DNA of 64,000 nt from Methylomagnum ishizawai (GCF_900155475.1 NZ_FXAM01000001.1:2712881-2776880); one strand, 5' to 3'. Shown: positions 38,530 through 47,981, numbered from the stretch's first letter. Notes: generated by a model from the sequence alone, not told the origin. Program-made: numbers and translations.

Positions 38530-40521
38530 ATGCGGATCAGTATTCCCGGCTTTTCCCTAGACCGCCATGGCAAACCCGTCATCGGTCTGGACGACGCCAG
38601 CCTGTATGCCTACGGCGATCTCATCCGCGGTACGGAGCGGCTGATCCTCGACCTGTTCGGACGCGGCCTGCTGTCGGGCACCACCCATACCTGTATCGGC
38701 CAGGAACTATGCCAGATGTCCGTGGTACGGGCGCTCAACCACCCCCAGGACGCGGTGCTTTCGAATCACCGCAACCATGGCCATTTCCTCAGCTATTCCG
38801 GGGACGCGCTGGGCCTCGTCGCCGAAATCATGGGACGGCGGGACGGCGTCTGCGGCGGCTATGGCGGCAGCCAGCATATCGCCCACCGCCATTTCCATAG
38901 CAACGGCGTACAAGCCGGGATGACGGGCATCGGCACGGGGCTGGCGCTTGCCCGTCAACGGCGGGACAGCTCAGGCCTCGTCGCCATCATGATCGGCGAC
39001 GGCACCTTGGGCGAAGGACTCCTCTACGAAAGCTTCAACCTCGCTTCCGTCTGGAAGGCTCCGGCGCTGTTCGTGGTTGAGAACAACCGCATCGCCCAAA
39101 CCACCCCCACCGCGCACACGCTCGGCGGCGACATCGCCGCACGCGGCGCGGCGTTCGGCTTGAAGACCTACGAACTCGACGATGCCGCGCCCGACTTCAT
39201 GCGACAGGCCGACGCAATCGTCGCCGAACTGCGCGGGCTGCGGCATCCGGCCCTGCTCGTCATCGAAACCCGGCGGCTGGGGCCGCACAGCAAGGGCGAC
39301 GACTTGCGCAGCGATGCGGAAAAACGCTACATCGCCGAACGCGATCCTTTGCAAAATCTGGGCCGTCGCTTGGACACGGTGGAACGCGCCGCCATCGAAG
39401 CCCGCAACACGGCGTTCCTGCGGGAAGTCGAAGCCGCGGCCCTGGACTCCCCCGAAGCCCGCTTCCAACCGGAAACCCGCCCAGTCTTCCGGCCCGCCCA
39501 AGCCGCCTCCACTTCCGCCTTGGCCGCCGTGGCCCCCAATGTACGCGCCTCCATCAACCAAGCCTTGCGCCAACTGCTGGCGACGCATGCAGACATCCTC
39601 CTGCTGGGCGAAGATTTGCACGATCCCTACGGCGGTGCTTTCAAAGTCACGGCGGGACTCTCCACCGACTTCCCGGACCGGGTGATCTCGACCCCGATCA
39701 GCGAGGCCGGCATCACCGGCGCGGGCATCGGGCTGGCGCTGGCGGGGCTGAGGCCCATCGTGGAAATCATGTTCGCGGATTTCCTCAGCCTGTGCCTGGA
39801 TCAAATCTACAACCACGCCGTGAAATTCCCCGGCATGTTCCCGGACGTGGACGTGCCCTTGATACTCCGCACACCTTGCGGCGGCCGGCGCGGCTACGGT
39901 CCCACCCACAGCCAAAGCCCGGAAAACCTGTTCGTCTCGGTGCCCGGCCTGACCGTGGTCTATCCTAGCCACCGGCACAACGTCGGCCAACTCTTGGCGG
40001 ACGCGGCCACCCGCTGGCCCAATCCGACCCTGTTCCTCGAACACAAGCTACTGTACGGGGAAGCCCAAAACCCCCTGGATTACACCGAATTGCCCGCCGA
40101 CCCGGCCGACCTGGGGAGCGACATGTTCCCCACGCTGCGGCGGGGGGCCACCGAACCGGATATTAGCTTGATCGCCTTCGGCGGGATGCTGCCCATCGTC
40201 GAACACGCCGCCCGGCGGCTGGCGGAAGAAGAAGAACTCGCGGTGGAGATCATCGCCCCGTCGCTCTTGGCCCCCCTGCCCCGCGCCGGCCTGCTGGCGG
40301 CCCTGGCGGACCGCCCCCTCGTCGCCGTCATCGAGGAATCGCACCACGAATTCGGCGTCAGCGCCGAAATCCTCGCGTGTTTGGCGGAATCGGGCTACCG
40401 GGGCAAACTGGCCCGCCTCGGCACGGCCGCCCGGCCCATCGCCGCCGCCCGCGGCATCGAGCGGGCACTCCTGCCCGACGCGGACACGATCATCGCCGAG
40501 ATCGTGGAATTATTTTCATAA
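38530..40521 (+). CDS. fused E1 alpha-beta 2-oxoacid dehydrogenase
   Basis: 663-aa thiamine diphosphate enzyme with E1 alpha (about 20-310) and E1 beta (about 335-663) in one chain. TPP motif GDGTLGEGLL ... VVENN at about 156-185; the alpha phosphorylation-loop region HSKGDDLRS is present; beta part has LLLGEDLHDPYGGAF and STPISEAGITGAGIGLA. It resembles pyruvate/branched-chain/acetoin-type E1 and should decarboxylate a 2-oxoacid and pass the acyl group to the lipoyl arm of the next gene product. Lying between carrier-protein genes, it is unlikely to be the housekeeping PDH. Confidence 0.88.
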   Translation: MRISIPGFSLDRHGKPVIGLDDASLYAYGDLIRGTERLILDLFGRGLLSGTTHTCIGQELCQMSVVRALNHPQDAVLSNHRNHGHFLSYSGDALGLVAEIMGRRDGVCGGYGGSQHIAHRHFHSNGVQAGMTGIGTGLALARQRRDSSGLVAIMIGDGTLGEGLLYESFNLASVWKAPALFVVENNRIAQTTPTAHTLGGDIAARGAAFGLKTYELDDAAPDFMRQADAIVAELRGLRHPALLVIETRRLGPHSKGDDLRSDAEKRYIAERDPLQNLGRRLDTVERAAIEARNTAFLREVEAAALDSPEARFQPETRPVFRPAQAASTSALAAVAPNVRASINQALRQLLATHADILLLGEDLHDPYGGAFKVTAGLSTDFPDRVISTPISEAGITGAGIGLALAGLRPIVEIMFADFLSLCLDQIYNHAVKFPGMFPDVDVPLILRTPCGGRRGYGPTHSQSPENLFVSVPGLTVVYPSHRHNVGQLLADAATRWPNPTLFLEHKLLYGEAQNPLDYTELPADPADLGSDMFPTLRRGATEPDISLIAFGGMLPIVEHAARRLAEEEELAVEIIAPSLLAPLPRAGLLAALADRPLVAVIEESHHEFGVSAEILACLAESGYRGKLARLGTAARPIAAARGIERALLPDADTIIAEIVELFS

Positions 40522-40541
40522 ACCGAATAGAGCAGTACGCC

Positions 40542-41663
40542 ATGGCCATCCCGGTCTATACACCGAGAGTCAACAACAATGACGATGAAGTCCGCCTCAT
40601 CGGGCTGGAAGTCGCGGTCGGCGACCGGGTGGCCCGTGGCCAAGCCGTCGCGCAGATCGAGACCGACAAGGCGGTCATGGAGATCGAAGCCCCCGCCGAG
40701 GGCTACGTGCTGGACATCGCCGCCGCCCCCGACAGCCAGATCGCCGTGGGGAGCATCTTGATCTGGCTGGGCACCACGCCCGACTCAGCGGTACCCCAGG
40801 CGGCGGATTTGGACGCGCCGCCGCACGCCACCGCCGCCACGCCCACCGCCAAGGCGCGGCAACTGTTACAGCGCTACGGGCTGACCGCCGCCCAGGTTCC
40901 CGCCCAAGGCCCGCGGCTGACCGCCGCAGCGGTGTCGAGCTACGCCGCATCCCAAGGACTCGCCCCGCTGGCCGACGCTCCGCCACCGCCCCGCTCCGCC
41001 GCCCGCGCCCCGGAACCCATGCCCGGCGTTCCGGGCCAATGGCGCGAACTCCAGAGCGACGAGAAAGGCATGCTGGCCACGGTGACTTGGCATCGCGACC
41101 ACGCCGTGCCCGGTTATATCGAACTGGAATACGACCCCCGGCCCTGGGCCGAGTATGCCCGGACTTTCGCGGAACGCCACAAACTGATGCTCAGCCCCCT
41201 GCTCTCGCTGATGGCATGGCGCCTGACCCGGCTGGCCGCCGCCACGCCCAAGCTCAACAGCGCCTTAATCGACGAACGCCGTTACGAATACGCCGCCGTG
41301 AACCTGGGCTTCACCGCGCAGGTGGATGAAACCCTCTACCTGTGCGTGCTGCGGGACGCGGAACAGCGCGATGCGCTGGCCTTCGTCAACGCCCTGCTGG
41401 ATTTGCAGCGCCGCGCCGCAGTGCATAAACTCGCCGCCGACGAAACCAGGGGCGCGACCCTGGGGTTTTCCAGCATGGAGCGTTGGAAAGTCAGCCGGCA
41501 TATCCCCGTGCTGCCCCCGCTCGCGTCCTTGATGGTGGCCCACACCGCCGACGCCCAAGGCCGCGCCGTGCTGGGCGCGACCTACGACCACCGCGTGCTG
41601 AACGGTTTCCAAGTCGTCTCGGCCCTACGCAAGCTGGGCAAACCGCCTTCGGACACCCCCTGA
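40542..41663 (+). CDS. lipoyl E2-like acyltransferase
   Basis: 373-aa dihydrolipoyl acyltransferase-like protein: lipoyl domain (about 1-78; lipoyl Lys 43 in IETDKAVMEIEAP), E1/E3-binding domain (about 100-136), Pro/Ala linker, catalytic domain (about 165-373). The CoA acyltransferase motif reads DHRVLNG (His 350, Asn 354) where the family has DHRVVDG, so the acid residue is changed to Asn. The catalytic domain is also short. An acceptor other than CoA, such as the flanking carrier proteins, is a reasonable inference. It starts 20 nt after E1. Confidence 0.85.
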   Translation: MAIPVYTPRVNNNDDEVRLIGLEVAVGDRVARGQAVAQIETDKAVMEIEAPAEGYVLDIAAAPDSQIAVGSILIWLGTTPDSAVPQAADLDAPPHATAATPTAKARQLLQRYGLTAAQVPAQGPRLTAAAVSSYAASQGLAPLADAPPPPRSAARAPEPMPGVPGQWRELQSDEKGMLATVTWHRDHAVPGYIELEYDPRPWAEYARTFAERHKLMLSPLLSLMAWRLTRLAAATPKLNSALIDERRYEYAAVNLGFTAQVDETLYLCVLRDAEQRDALAFVNALLDLQRRAAVHKLAADETRGATLGFSSMERWKVSRHIPVLPPLASLMVAHTADAQGRAVLGATYDHRVLNGFQVVSALRKLGKPPSDTP

Positions 41664-41680
41664 CCCCCGGAACCCCCATC

Positions 41681-41950
41681 ATGGCCCCCGACCGCATCGC
41701 TATTGAACAGGCCATCAAGGCCAAGATCGTCGATATCGCCGACCAACTGGGCGAAGACGCCCGCGCATTGACCCACGACGAATTGATCCCGGCGACGGGC
41801 TTGATCGACTCGGCGGGGCTGCTCCAATTGCTGGCCTGGTACGAACATCATTTTCAGATTCCCCTGGCCCAGGACGAAATCACCGTGGACAACCTCGGCA
41901 CCATCGCGACCATGGCCGGGTTCGCGCTCAAGAAAAAGGGCTTGCTGTAG
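41681..41950 (+). CDS. acyl carrier protein (second)
   Basis: 89-aa carrier protein with the phosphopantetheine serine in GLIDSAGLLQLLAWYE (about residue 45) and an acidic helix after it. It differs clearly from the first ACP, so the two are not a simple duplication. It begins 17 nt after the E2 gene and its stop shares one base with the GTG of the next gene, implying coupling. Confidence 0.85.
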   Translation: MAPDRIAIEQAIKAKIVDIADQLGEDARALTHDELIPATGLIDSAGLLQLLAWYEHHFQIPLAQDEITVDNLGTIATMAGFALKKKGLL

Positions 41951-42822
41951 TGGCCGGGACTTTAGAACCCCAGGTTCCCAGCGTGGAAGTCGCTCCCTAT
42001 TTCCTCGATAGCCGCGAGGGGCGGCTGTTCGCCGTGCATCACCGCCCAGGACCGGATGCCCCCTGCCATGGCCACGTCCTGGTCGTCCCGCCCTTCAACG
42101 AGGAAATGAACCGCTGCCGGGCCATGCTCACCCTGCAAGCGCGGGCGTTGGCCGCCCATGGCATCGGCACTTTGGTGCTGGATTTGTTCGGCAGCGGCGA
42201 CAGCGCGGGCGGGTACCGCGACGGGCGCTGGGAAATCTGGCTGGACAACCTCCAAGCCGCGCTGACCTGGCTGGATGGCCAGCGCGGTGCCCGCCGGGCG
42301 TTGCTCGGCGTCCGCATGGGCGCTCTGCTGGCGGCGGAAAGCCTGCGCCGCCGCAACGATCCCGCCACCGCGCTACTGGCCTGGCAACCGGTGATCGATG
42401 GCAAACAGCATTTCACCCAATTCCTGCGCCTGCGCCTCGCCGCGCAACTGGACCGCCCCGATCAGGCCAAGGAAACCACCGGCTTCCTGCGCCAACAGCT
42501 CGCTGCGGGCCACTGTGTCGAAGTGGCCGGCTATGAAATCCACCCGGAGCTGGCCGCGGCCATCGACGCCGCCCATCTGGCCCGGCTCGCGCCGCCCGCA
42601 GGCACCCCGGTCTTCTGGCTGGAACAGGTCCTCGCCGCCGACACTCCCGAACCGACCAGCGCCAGCCTCAAGCTCTTGGAAACCTGGTCCGCCGCCGGCT
42701 TGACCCCGGACGTGGCCGTATACCAAGACCCGCCGTTCTGGCAGGCCCATGAACGGGCCATCGCGCCCAGGGCGCTGGAACTCACCACCGGCTGGCTGCG
42801 CGACCAATGGATGCCCGCATGA
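41950..42822 (+). CDS. alpha/beta hydrolase, exosortase A system-associated, type 2
   Basis: 290-aa alpha/beta hydrolase of the TIGR03101 type. It has the conserved VVPPFNEEMNRCR and LVLDLFGSGDSAGG stretches. At the nucleophile elbow the sequence is GVRMG (120-124), with Arg where hydrolases have Ser, so classical catalysis is doubtful. GTG start overlaps the ACP stop. Possible thioesterase or acyltransferase role on carrier-bound intermediates. Confidence 0.85.
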   Translation: MAGTLEPQVPSVEVAPYFLDSREGRLFAVHHRPGPDAPCHGHVLVVPPFNEEMNRCRAMLTLQARALAAHGIGTLVLDLFGSGDSAGGYRDGRWEIWLDNLQAALTWLDGQRGARRALLGVRMGALLAAESLRRRNDPATALLAWQPVIDGKQHFTQFLRLRLAAQLDRPDQAKETTGFLRQQLAAGHCVEVAGYEIHPELAAAIDAAHLARLAPPAGTPVFWLEQVLAADTPEPTSASLKLLETWSAAGLTPDVAVYQDPPFWQAHERAIAPRALELTTGWLRDQWMPA

Positions 42823-43703
42823 AAGAAACCACCTTCACCTTCGACTGCCAAGGCTCGCCCTTGGTCGGTATCTGCCACCACCCGGACCGGCCAGCCCGCC
42901 GTGGCGTGCTGATGGTGCTGGCGGGCGGTCCCCAGTACCGCGTCGGCGGCCACCGCCAGCTCACGCTGTGGGCGCGGCGCCTCGCCGCCGAAGGCTATCC
43001 CGTGTTCCGCTTCGATTATCGCGGCACGGGCGACAGCCACGGCGAATTCCGCGGCTACAAATGGATAGACGAAGACATCCGCGCCGCCATCGACCGTTTC
43101 TGCGAGGAAACGCCGGGACTCACCGAAATCGTCCTCTGGGGCGAATGCAACGCGGCGACGGCCATCGTGTTCTACGCCTACCGCGACCCGCGGGTGCGCG
43201 GGATGGTGCTGCTCAATCCCTGGACCCGCACCGCCGAGGGCCAAGCCCGGACCCTCATGCGGCACTATTACCTCGACCGCCTCAAGCACCCGGATTTCTG
43301 GAAGAAGGTGTTCTCCTTCCAATTCGACCCGGTCGCTTCGCTACGGTCCCTGGTCCGGCTCGCCCGCCTCGCCCGGCAAGCGGGTCCAGCGTCCCCAGGC
43401 GCGGCCCAGGCGGGCATCGGAACCGAAGCCCCGTTGTCGCGCGACCTACCGCTGCCGGAAGCCTTCCTGGCGGGTTTCTCGCGCTTCCAAGGCGGTCCCG
43501 TCATGCTGGTGATGAGCGGCAGGGACCTCATCGCCCGCGAGTTCGACGAAGCCATCCAGGCCAATCCCGAACGCTGGGAACCCGAACTCCGCGCCAAACG
43601 CTGCCGCCGCCACGACACCCACGACGGCGACCACACCTTCTCCTCCGAAGCCCAGCGCTCCCAAGTGGCCGATTGGGCCATCGCCTGGCTGGCGTCCTGG
43701 TGA
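42819..43703 (+). CDS. alpha/beta hydrolase, exosortase A system-associated, type 1
   Basis: 294-aa alpha/beta hydrolase of the TIGR03100 type. Oxyanion-loop MVLAGGPQYRVGGHRQ, RFDYRGTGDSHGE and a nucleophile elbow GECNA with Cys 110 in place of Ser; the catalytic His is probably in HDGDHTF. ATG at 42819 overlaps the previous stop (ATGA) and is preferred to an ATG 12 nt upstream. A Cys nucleophile would suit acyl transfer from a thioester. Confidence 0.87.
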   Translation: MKETTFTFDCQGSPLVGICHHPDRPARRGVLMVLAGGPQYRVGGHRQLTLWARRLAAEGYPVFRFDYRGTGDSHGEFRGYKWIDEDIRAAIDRFCEETPGLTEIVLWGECNAATAIVFYAYRDPRVRGMVLLNPWTRTAEGQARTLMRHYYLDRLKHPDFWKKVFSFQFDPVASLRSLVRLARLARQAGPASPGAAQAGIGTEAPLSRDLPLPEAFLAGFSRFQGGPVMLVMSGRDLIAREFDEAIQANPERWEPELRAKRCRRHDTHDGDHTFSSEAQRSQVADWAIAWLASW

Positions 43704-43708
43704 AGCCC

Positions 43709-44551
43709 ATGCCCCCCGTCATCGAGCCGATCACCGCGGACAACCTGCCCGGATTCGCGGCCTTCCTGCATGAAAACCTGAATCCCGCCTTCCGGGCCGA
43801 CCAATGGGAAGCCTTTTTCCGCGGGCAATGGACCCCGGAGCCACCCAATCACGGTTTCCTGCTGCGCGACGGGGACCGAATCGTCGGCGGCATTGGCGCG
43901 CTCTACGCCGACCGCGTGATCCGGGGACAACCCGAACGCTTCTGCAACATCACCAGTTGGTGCGTGCTGGACGCCTACCGCAAGCAGAGCATGAAGCTGG
44001 CGATGGCGGTGGTTGCGCAACCGGGTTTCCATTTCACCGATTTCTCGCCAACCCAGGTGGTCGCCGGGACGCTGCGGTTCCTCAAGTTCAAGCCGCTGGA
44101 CGACCGGCAGGCGGTGGTTTTCAATGTGCCGGGATTTTCCGGCGGGAAAATACTGGACCGGGAGGATGAACTTAAGGCCCAGTTCGGCCCGGAAAATTTA
44201 GCGGTCTACCGCGACCACGCCGGCTTCCCCTGGCTCAAACATCTCGCGCTCGGGAATGCGGACGCATGGTGCCATGTGATCTATAAGCGGACCCGCTTCA
44301 AGGGGCTGCCCGCCGCGAAAATCCTCCACCTCAGCGATCCCGGCGTATTCGAGCGCAACCTGGGTAAGCTCCGGTCCTATTTCCTGCGCCATGGCCTGGC
44401 CACGACGCATGTGGAATGCCGCCGTTTGAATGGGCAGCCCTGGCCGAGCAAACTGCGCTCAGGGTTCATTCCCAAGCTCTATCTCAGCTCGACGCTGGCA
44501 GATACCGATATCGATTATCTATACTCCGAATCCGTGGCGCTGGATTTATAA
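43709..44551 (+). CDS. GNAT-like acyltransferase
   Basis: 280-aa protein with a GNAT-type first half: HGFLLRDGDRIVGGIGAL, then NITSWCVLDAYRKQSMKLAM (acetyl-CoA-binding region), and a second part of about 120 residues unlike typical GNATs, giving a FemAB-like overall size. A GTG at 43700 overlapping the upstream stop (GTGA) is an equally good start. Position at the end of the hydrolase pair suggests transfer of the carrier-bound acyl or aminoacyl group to a glycan; that is inference. Confidence 0.72.
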   Translation: MPPVIEPITADNLPGFAAFLHENLNPAFRADQWEAFFRGQWTPEPPNHGFLLRDGDRIVGGIGALYADRVIRGQPERFCNITSWCVLDAYRKQSMKLAMAVVAQPGFHFTDFSPTQVVAGTLRFLKFKPLDDRQAVVFNVPGFSGGKILDREDELKAQFGPENLAVYRDHAGFPWLKHLALGNADAWCHVIYKRTRFKGLPAAKILHLSDPGVFERNLGKLRSYFLRHGLATTHVECRRLNGQPWPSKLRSGFIPKLYLSSTLADTDIDYLYSESVALDL

Positions 44552-44642
44552 CGATGGCGCAACGGTTCTCCTGGCTATCGAAACCCCCTTATCCCCACGC
44601 GGATTCGGCCAACCGCCCGGCTTCCACCCACCGGAAAGCGCC

Positions 44643-45386
44643 ATGAAACCCCTGCTCCGTTGCTTTTACTTCGTATCCTCGGGTTTGGGTCTGTTTTCAG
44701 CCCTGCCGATCCACGCGGCCATTCCCACCGAGCAAGAGATTCGGAAACTACCCCTAGCTTGTAAATTCCAATCCAATACCAGCCATGGCCAACCCACTTT
44801 CGGCAGAACCTCGGAGCAAATGAACCAAGACCATGATAAATGGCTGAAACTGCTCGGGCCAGGCTTCAATCATTATCACCATTTCTGCTGGGGACAGACC
44901 AATGTGAATAAATATTACAGCAGCTTTGGCGCTCCGCCCACCGAGAAGAATTCGCTCTTAAGATATGCGGTCGCGGATTACAACTATTCCATAGAAAGGT
45001 CCCCTCCCGACTTCTCCCTCCTCCCCGAAATACTGGTCGCCAGGGCCAAGGCTTACGTATTGCTCAAAGAAACCGTCAAAGCGATACCGGACTTGCAGCA
45101 GGCGATCAAACTCAACCCCAAATACGAAAAAGCCTACGCCGACCTCGCGGAAATCTATGCGAAAGACGGACAGCCGGAAGTAGCCAAGAAAATAATCCAG
45201 GCGGGCCTGCAATTAGCGCCCAACTCCCCGATCCTGACCCGGCGCGCGGCCCGGCTGAACGCGGAGGCCAAACGGGCCTCCGGTAGCGGAACCCCCATCA
45301 AACCCGATGCCCAGCATACCGGGAGTGGAAGCCCGCCGGAAAATATCCAGAAAAACACTCCGGGCGGCCCGAAAACCAACCCTTGA
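44643..45386 (+). CDS. secreted TPR protein
   Basis: 247-aa protein with an N-terminal signal peptide (LLRCFYFVSSGLGLFSALPI, cleavage after HAA), a His/Asn-rich middle and at least two TPR motifs (about 155-225, ALxxxxKAIPDLQQAIKLNP-type helices). Tail is Gly/Pro-rich. Codon use is more AT-rich than neighbours. A periplasmic scaffold for polysaccharide assembly is plausible. Confidence 0.75.
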   Translation: MKPLLRCFYFVSSGLGLFSALPIHAAIPTEQEIRKLPLACKFQSNTSHGQPTFGRTSEQMNQDHDKWLKLLGPGFNHYHHFCWGQTNVNKYYSSFGAPPTEKNSLLRYAVADYNYSIERSPPDFSLLPEILVARAKAYVLLKETVKAIPDLQQAIKLNPKYEKAYADLAEIYAKDGQPEVAKKIIQAGLQLAPNSPILTRRAARLNAEAKRASGSGTPIKPDAQHTGSGSPPENIQKNTPGGPKTNP

Positions 45387-45472
45387 AACATGAGCAACGC
45401 GGTTTGCCAAAGGACCGGCCAAAGACCCCCGCCCATCACCCGTAATCAAAGCCGAACAGGTCCACCCTCCCC

Positions 45473-46708
45473 ATGAAGCGCGTCTTGATGATCGCCTACC
45501 ATTTCCCGCCGCTGGCGGGCAGCAGCGGCATCCAGAGAACCCTCAGGTTCGCCAAGTATCTGCCGGAATTCGGCTGGACACCGTTGGTATTGACCGCCCA
45601 CCCCATCGCCTACGAACAGACCTCCCCCGACCAGCTCGGCGAGATTCCCACCGGAACGGTGGTGATGCGCGCCCCGGCCTTGAACACGGCGCGGCATCTC
45701 TCGTTCAAGGGACGCTATCCGCAATGCCTGGCCCTGCCCGACCGCTGGGCCGGCTGGTGGGCAGGGGCGGTCCCGCCGGGACTTTGGATGATCCACAAAT
45801 ACCGCCCCGACCTGATTTGGTCCACCTATCCCATCGCCACCGCGCACAAGATCGGCGGCACCTTGCACCGGCTGACGGGCGTGCCCTGGGTGGCGGACTT
45901 CCGCGACCCGATGGTGGAGGCCAACTATCCCCGCGACCCCGTGGTGCGCGAAAGCTACCGCCGCATCGAGACCTACGCCGTGAACCACGCGGCCCTGTCG
46001 GTCTGCACCTCGCCCGGCAACATCCGCCTCTACTCCGAACGCTATCCCCACCGCGCCGACCGCCTGAACCTGATCGAAAACGGCTACGACGAGGAATGTT
46101 TCGAGGGACTCGATCCAGGCGGCGCACCGCTGAACCCCGGCAAGCTCACCCTGCTGCACAGCGGCATCGCCTATCCCTCGGAACGCAACCCCACCCATTT
46201 CTTCGCCGCCCTGCGCCGGCTGCGCGAAGCCCATGCCCTGTCACCCGAACGCTTGGTGGTACGCTTCCGCGCCCCCGCCCACGAGGCACCACTTTTGGCG
46301 ATAGCCGAGCAGCACGGTGTGCGCGACTTCATCGAAATCGCCCCGCCCGTGCCTTACCGCGACGCACTGGCCGAGATGATGCGGGCCGACCTGTTGCTCA
46401 TCATGCAGGCCGGCAACTGCAACGACCAGATTCCCGCCAAATTCTACGAATACCTGCGTGCCGGGAGGCCCATCCTGGGGCTGACCGACCCCAAGGGCGA
46501 CACCGCCCGCGCCCTCGCCGCCGCCGGCGTGGAACTCACGGCCCCGCTGGACGACACCGACGCCATCGCCGCGCTGCTGCGCCGCGTCGCTGACGGCGCG
46601 GCAACGTCCCCGCCCACCGCCGCGCTCATCCCCGCCGCTTCGCGCCGACACCGCACCGCGCAACTGGCCGGGCATTTCGACGCGCTTTGCGCCCGGCCCC
46701 CGGCATGA
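45473..46708 (+). CDS. glycosyltransferase (GT4-like)
   Basis: 411-aa GT-B glycosyltransferase. N-terminal MIAYHFPPLAGSSGIQR is typical of this group; VADFRDPMVE and the C-terminal FYEYLRAGRPILGL with nearby Asp/Lys match the donor-sugar site. No TM helix. Belongs to the polysaccharide part of the island. Confidence 0.87.
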   Translation: MKRVLMIAYHFPPLAGSSGIQRTLRFAKYLPEFGWTPLVLTAHPIAYEQTSPDQLGEIPTGTVVMRAPALNTARHLSFKGRYPQCLALPDRWAGWWAGAVPPGLWMIHKYRPDLIWSTYPIATAHKIGGTLHRLTGVPWVADFRDPMVEANYPRDPVVRESYRRIETYAVNHAALSVCTSPGNIRLYSERYPHRADRLNLIENGYDEECFEGLDPGGAPLNPGKLTLLHSGIAYPSERNPTHFFAALRRLREAHALSPERLVVRFRAPAHEAPLLAIAEQHGVRDFIEIAPPVPYRDALAEMMRADLLLIMQAGNCNDQIPAKFYEYLRAGRPILGLTDPKGDTARALAAAGVELTAPLDDTDAIAALLRRVADGAATSPPTAALIPAASRRHRTAQLAGHFDALCARPPA

Positions 46709-46775
46709 ACACCGCCCCGGCCCGTTCATCCGGCGCACTCCAAGCCCACGCCTCCACCCCGACCCCGCACTATCC

Positions 46776-47981
46776 ATGAACACCACCGCGACCCGACTCA
46801 AGCAAATCGCCGCCCGCATCAAAACCCGCTATCTGGACGAGCCCCGCCTGCCCGCGCCCGCCCAGCGGCAACTCCTACTGGACCGGGCCGGCCTGCCCGA
46901 CCTCGATCCCGGACCCGAGGCCGTGGCGGCGGCGGGCATCGCCTGGCTCAAGCGCTCGCAGGACCAGTCCCTCCACCGGGACGGCGGCTCCGCGCGCGAC
47001 TTCAGCCTGCTCAAGGGCTGGGCCAGTGCCTACCCGGAAACCTCGGGCTACATCGTCCCCACGCTGATCGACTACGCCGACCGCACCCACGATTCCGCGC
47101 TCGCCGACCGCGCCCGGCGGATGCTGGACTGGCTGGTGTCCATCCAATTCCCCGAAGGCGGCTTCCAAGGCGGCAAGATCGACGCCGACCCGCGCGTGCC
47201 GGTCACGTTCAACACCGGGCAAATCCTGATCGGGCTGGCGGCGGGAGTACGCAGGTTCGGCGACGCCTACCTGGAGCCCATGCACAAGGCCGCCGCTTGG
47301 CTCAGGGACAGCCAGGACGCCGACGGCTGTTGGCGCAAACACCCCACGCCGTTCGCCGCGCCCGGCGAAAAAGCCTACGAAACCCATGTATCCTGGGGCT
47401 TGTTCGAGGCGGCGCGGCTGGCCCCGGACCCAGGCTATGGCGAGGCCGGCCTCCGGCAAGTGCGCTGGGCGCTGACCAAGCAACGGGAAAACGGCTGGTT
47501 CGCCAGCAATTGCCTATCCTCTCCCGAACAACCGCTGACCCACACCATCGGCTATGCGTTGCGCGGTGTCATCGAAGCCTACCGCTACTCGGGCGAGGCC
47601 GATCTGCTGACGGCGGCGCGGAAGACGGCGGACGCGCTGCTGCGGGCCATGGCGACCGACGGTCGCATCGCCGGACAACTCGATTGCGATTGGAACGCCA
47701 CGGTGGATTGGGTCTGCCTGACCGGCAGCGTGCAAATCGCGGCCTGCTGGTTCCTGCTACACGCGATCACCGGGAACGCCGCCTACCTCGACGCCGCCCG
47801 CCGCGCCAACCGCTACGTCCGCCGCACGGTGCCTATCAGCGGCGATCCCGATATCGTCGGTGGCGTCCGGGGCGCGTTCCCGGTCGATGGCGACTATGGG
47901 CGCTTCGAATATCTCAACTGGGCGGCCAAATTCTGCGTCGATGCCCAATTGATGGAACTCGATTACCCGGCCCCCGCTTAA
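46776..47981 (+). CDS. alpha/alpha-toroid protein, function unknown
   Basis: 401-aa soluble protein built of repeated helical pairs with G-G-F/W turn motifs (FPEGGFQGG, QDADGCWRKH, QRENGWFASN), the pattern of alpha/alpha-barrel folds such as terpenoid cyclases, pectate lyases and unsaturated glucuronyl hydrolases. No catalytic DXDD motif recognised. Related proteins occur in polysaccharide clusters. Acts perhaps on a glycan or a lipid carrier; not determinable here. Confidence 0.7.
   Translation: MNTTATRLKQIAARIKTRYLDEPRLPAPAQRQLLLDRAGLPDLDPGPEAVAAAGIAWLKRSQDQSLHRDGGSARDFSLLKGWASAYPETSGYIVPTLIDYADRTHDSALADRARRMLDWLVSIQFPEGGFQGGKIDADPRVPVTFNTGQILIGLAAGVRRFGDAYLEPMHKAAAWLRDSQDADGCWRKHPTPFAAPGEKAYETHVSWGLFEAARLAPDPGYGEAGLRQVRWALTKQRENGWFASNCLSSPEQPLTHTIGYALRGVIEAYRYSGEADLLTAARKTADALLRAMATDGRIAGQLDCDWNATVDWVCLTGSVQIAACWFLLHAITGNAAYLDAARRANRYVRRTVPISGDPDIVGGVRGAFPVDGDYGRFEYLNWAAKFCVDAQLMELDYPAPA

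Noticed and set aside
42749..43703. Long N-terminal part of a 600-aa frame preceding the GNAT-like gene
   Set aside because: Arg/Pro-rich shadow of hydrolase 1 in another frame; the GNAT-like gene starts at 43700 or 43709.
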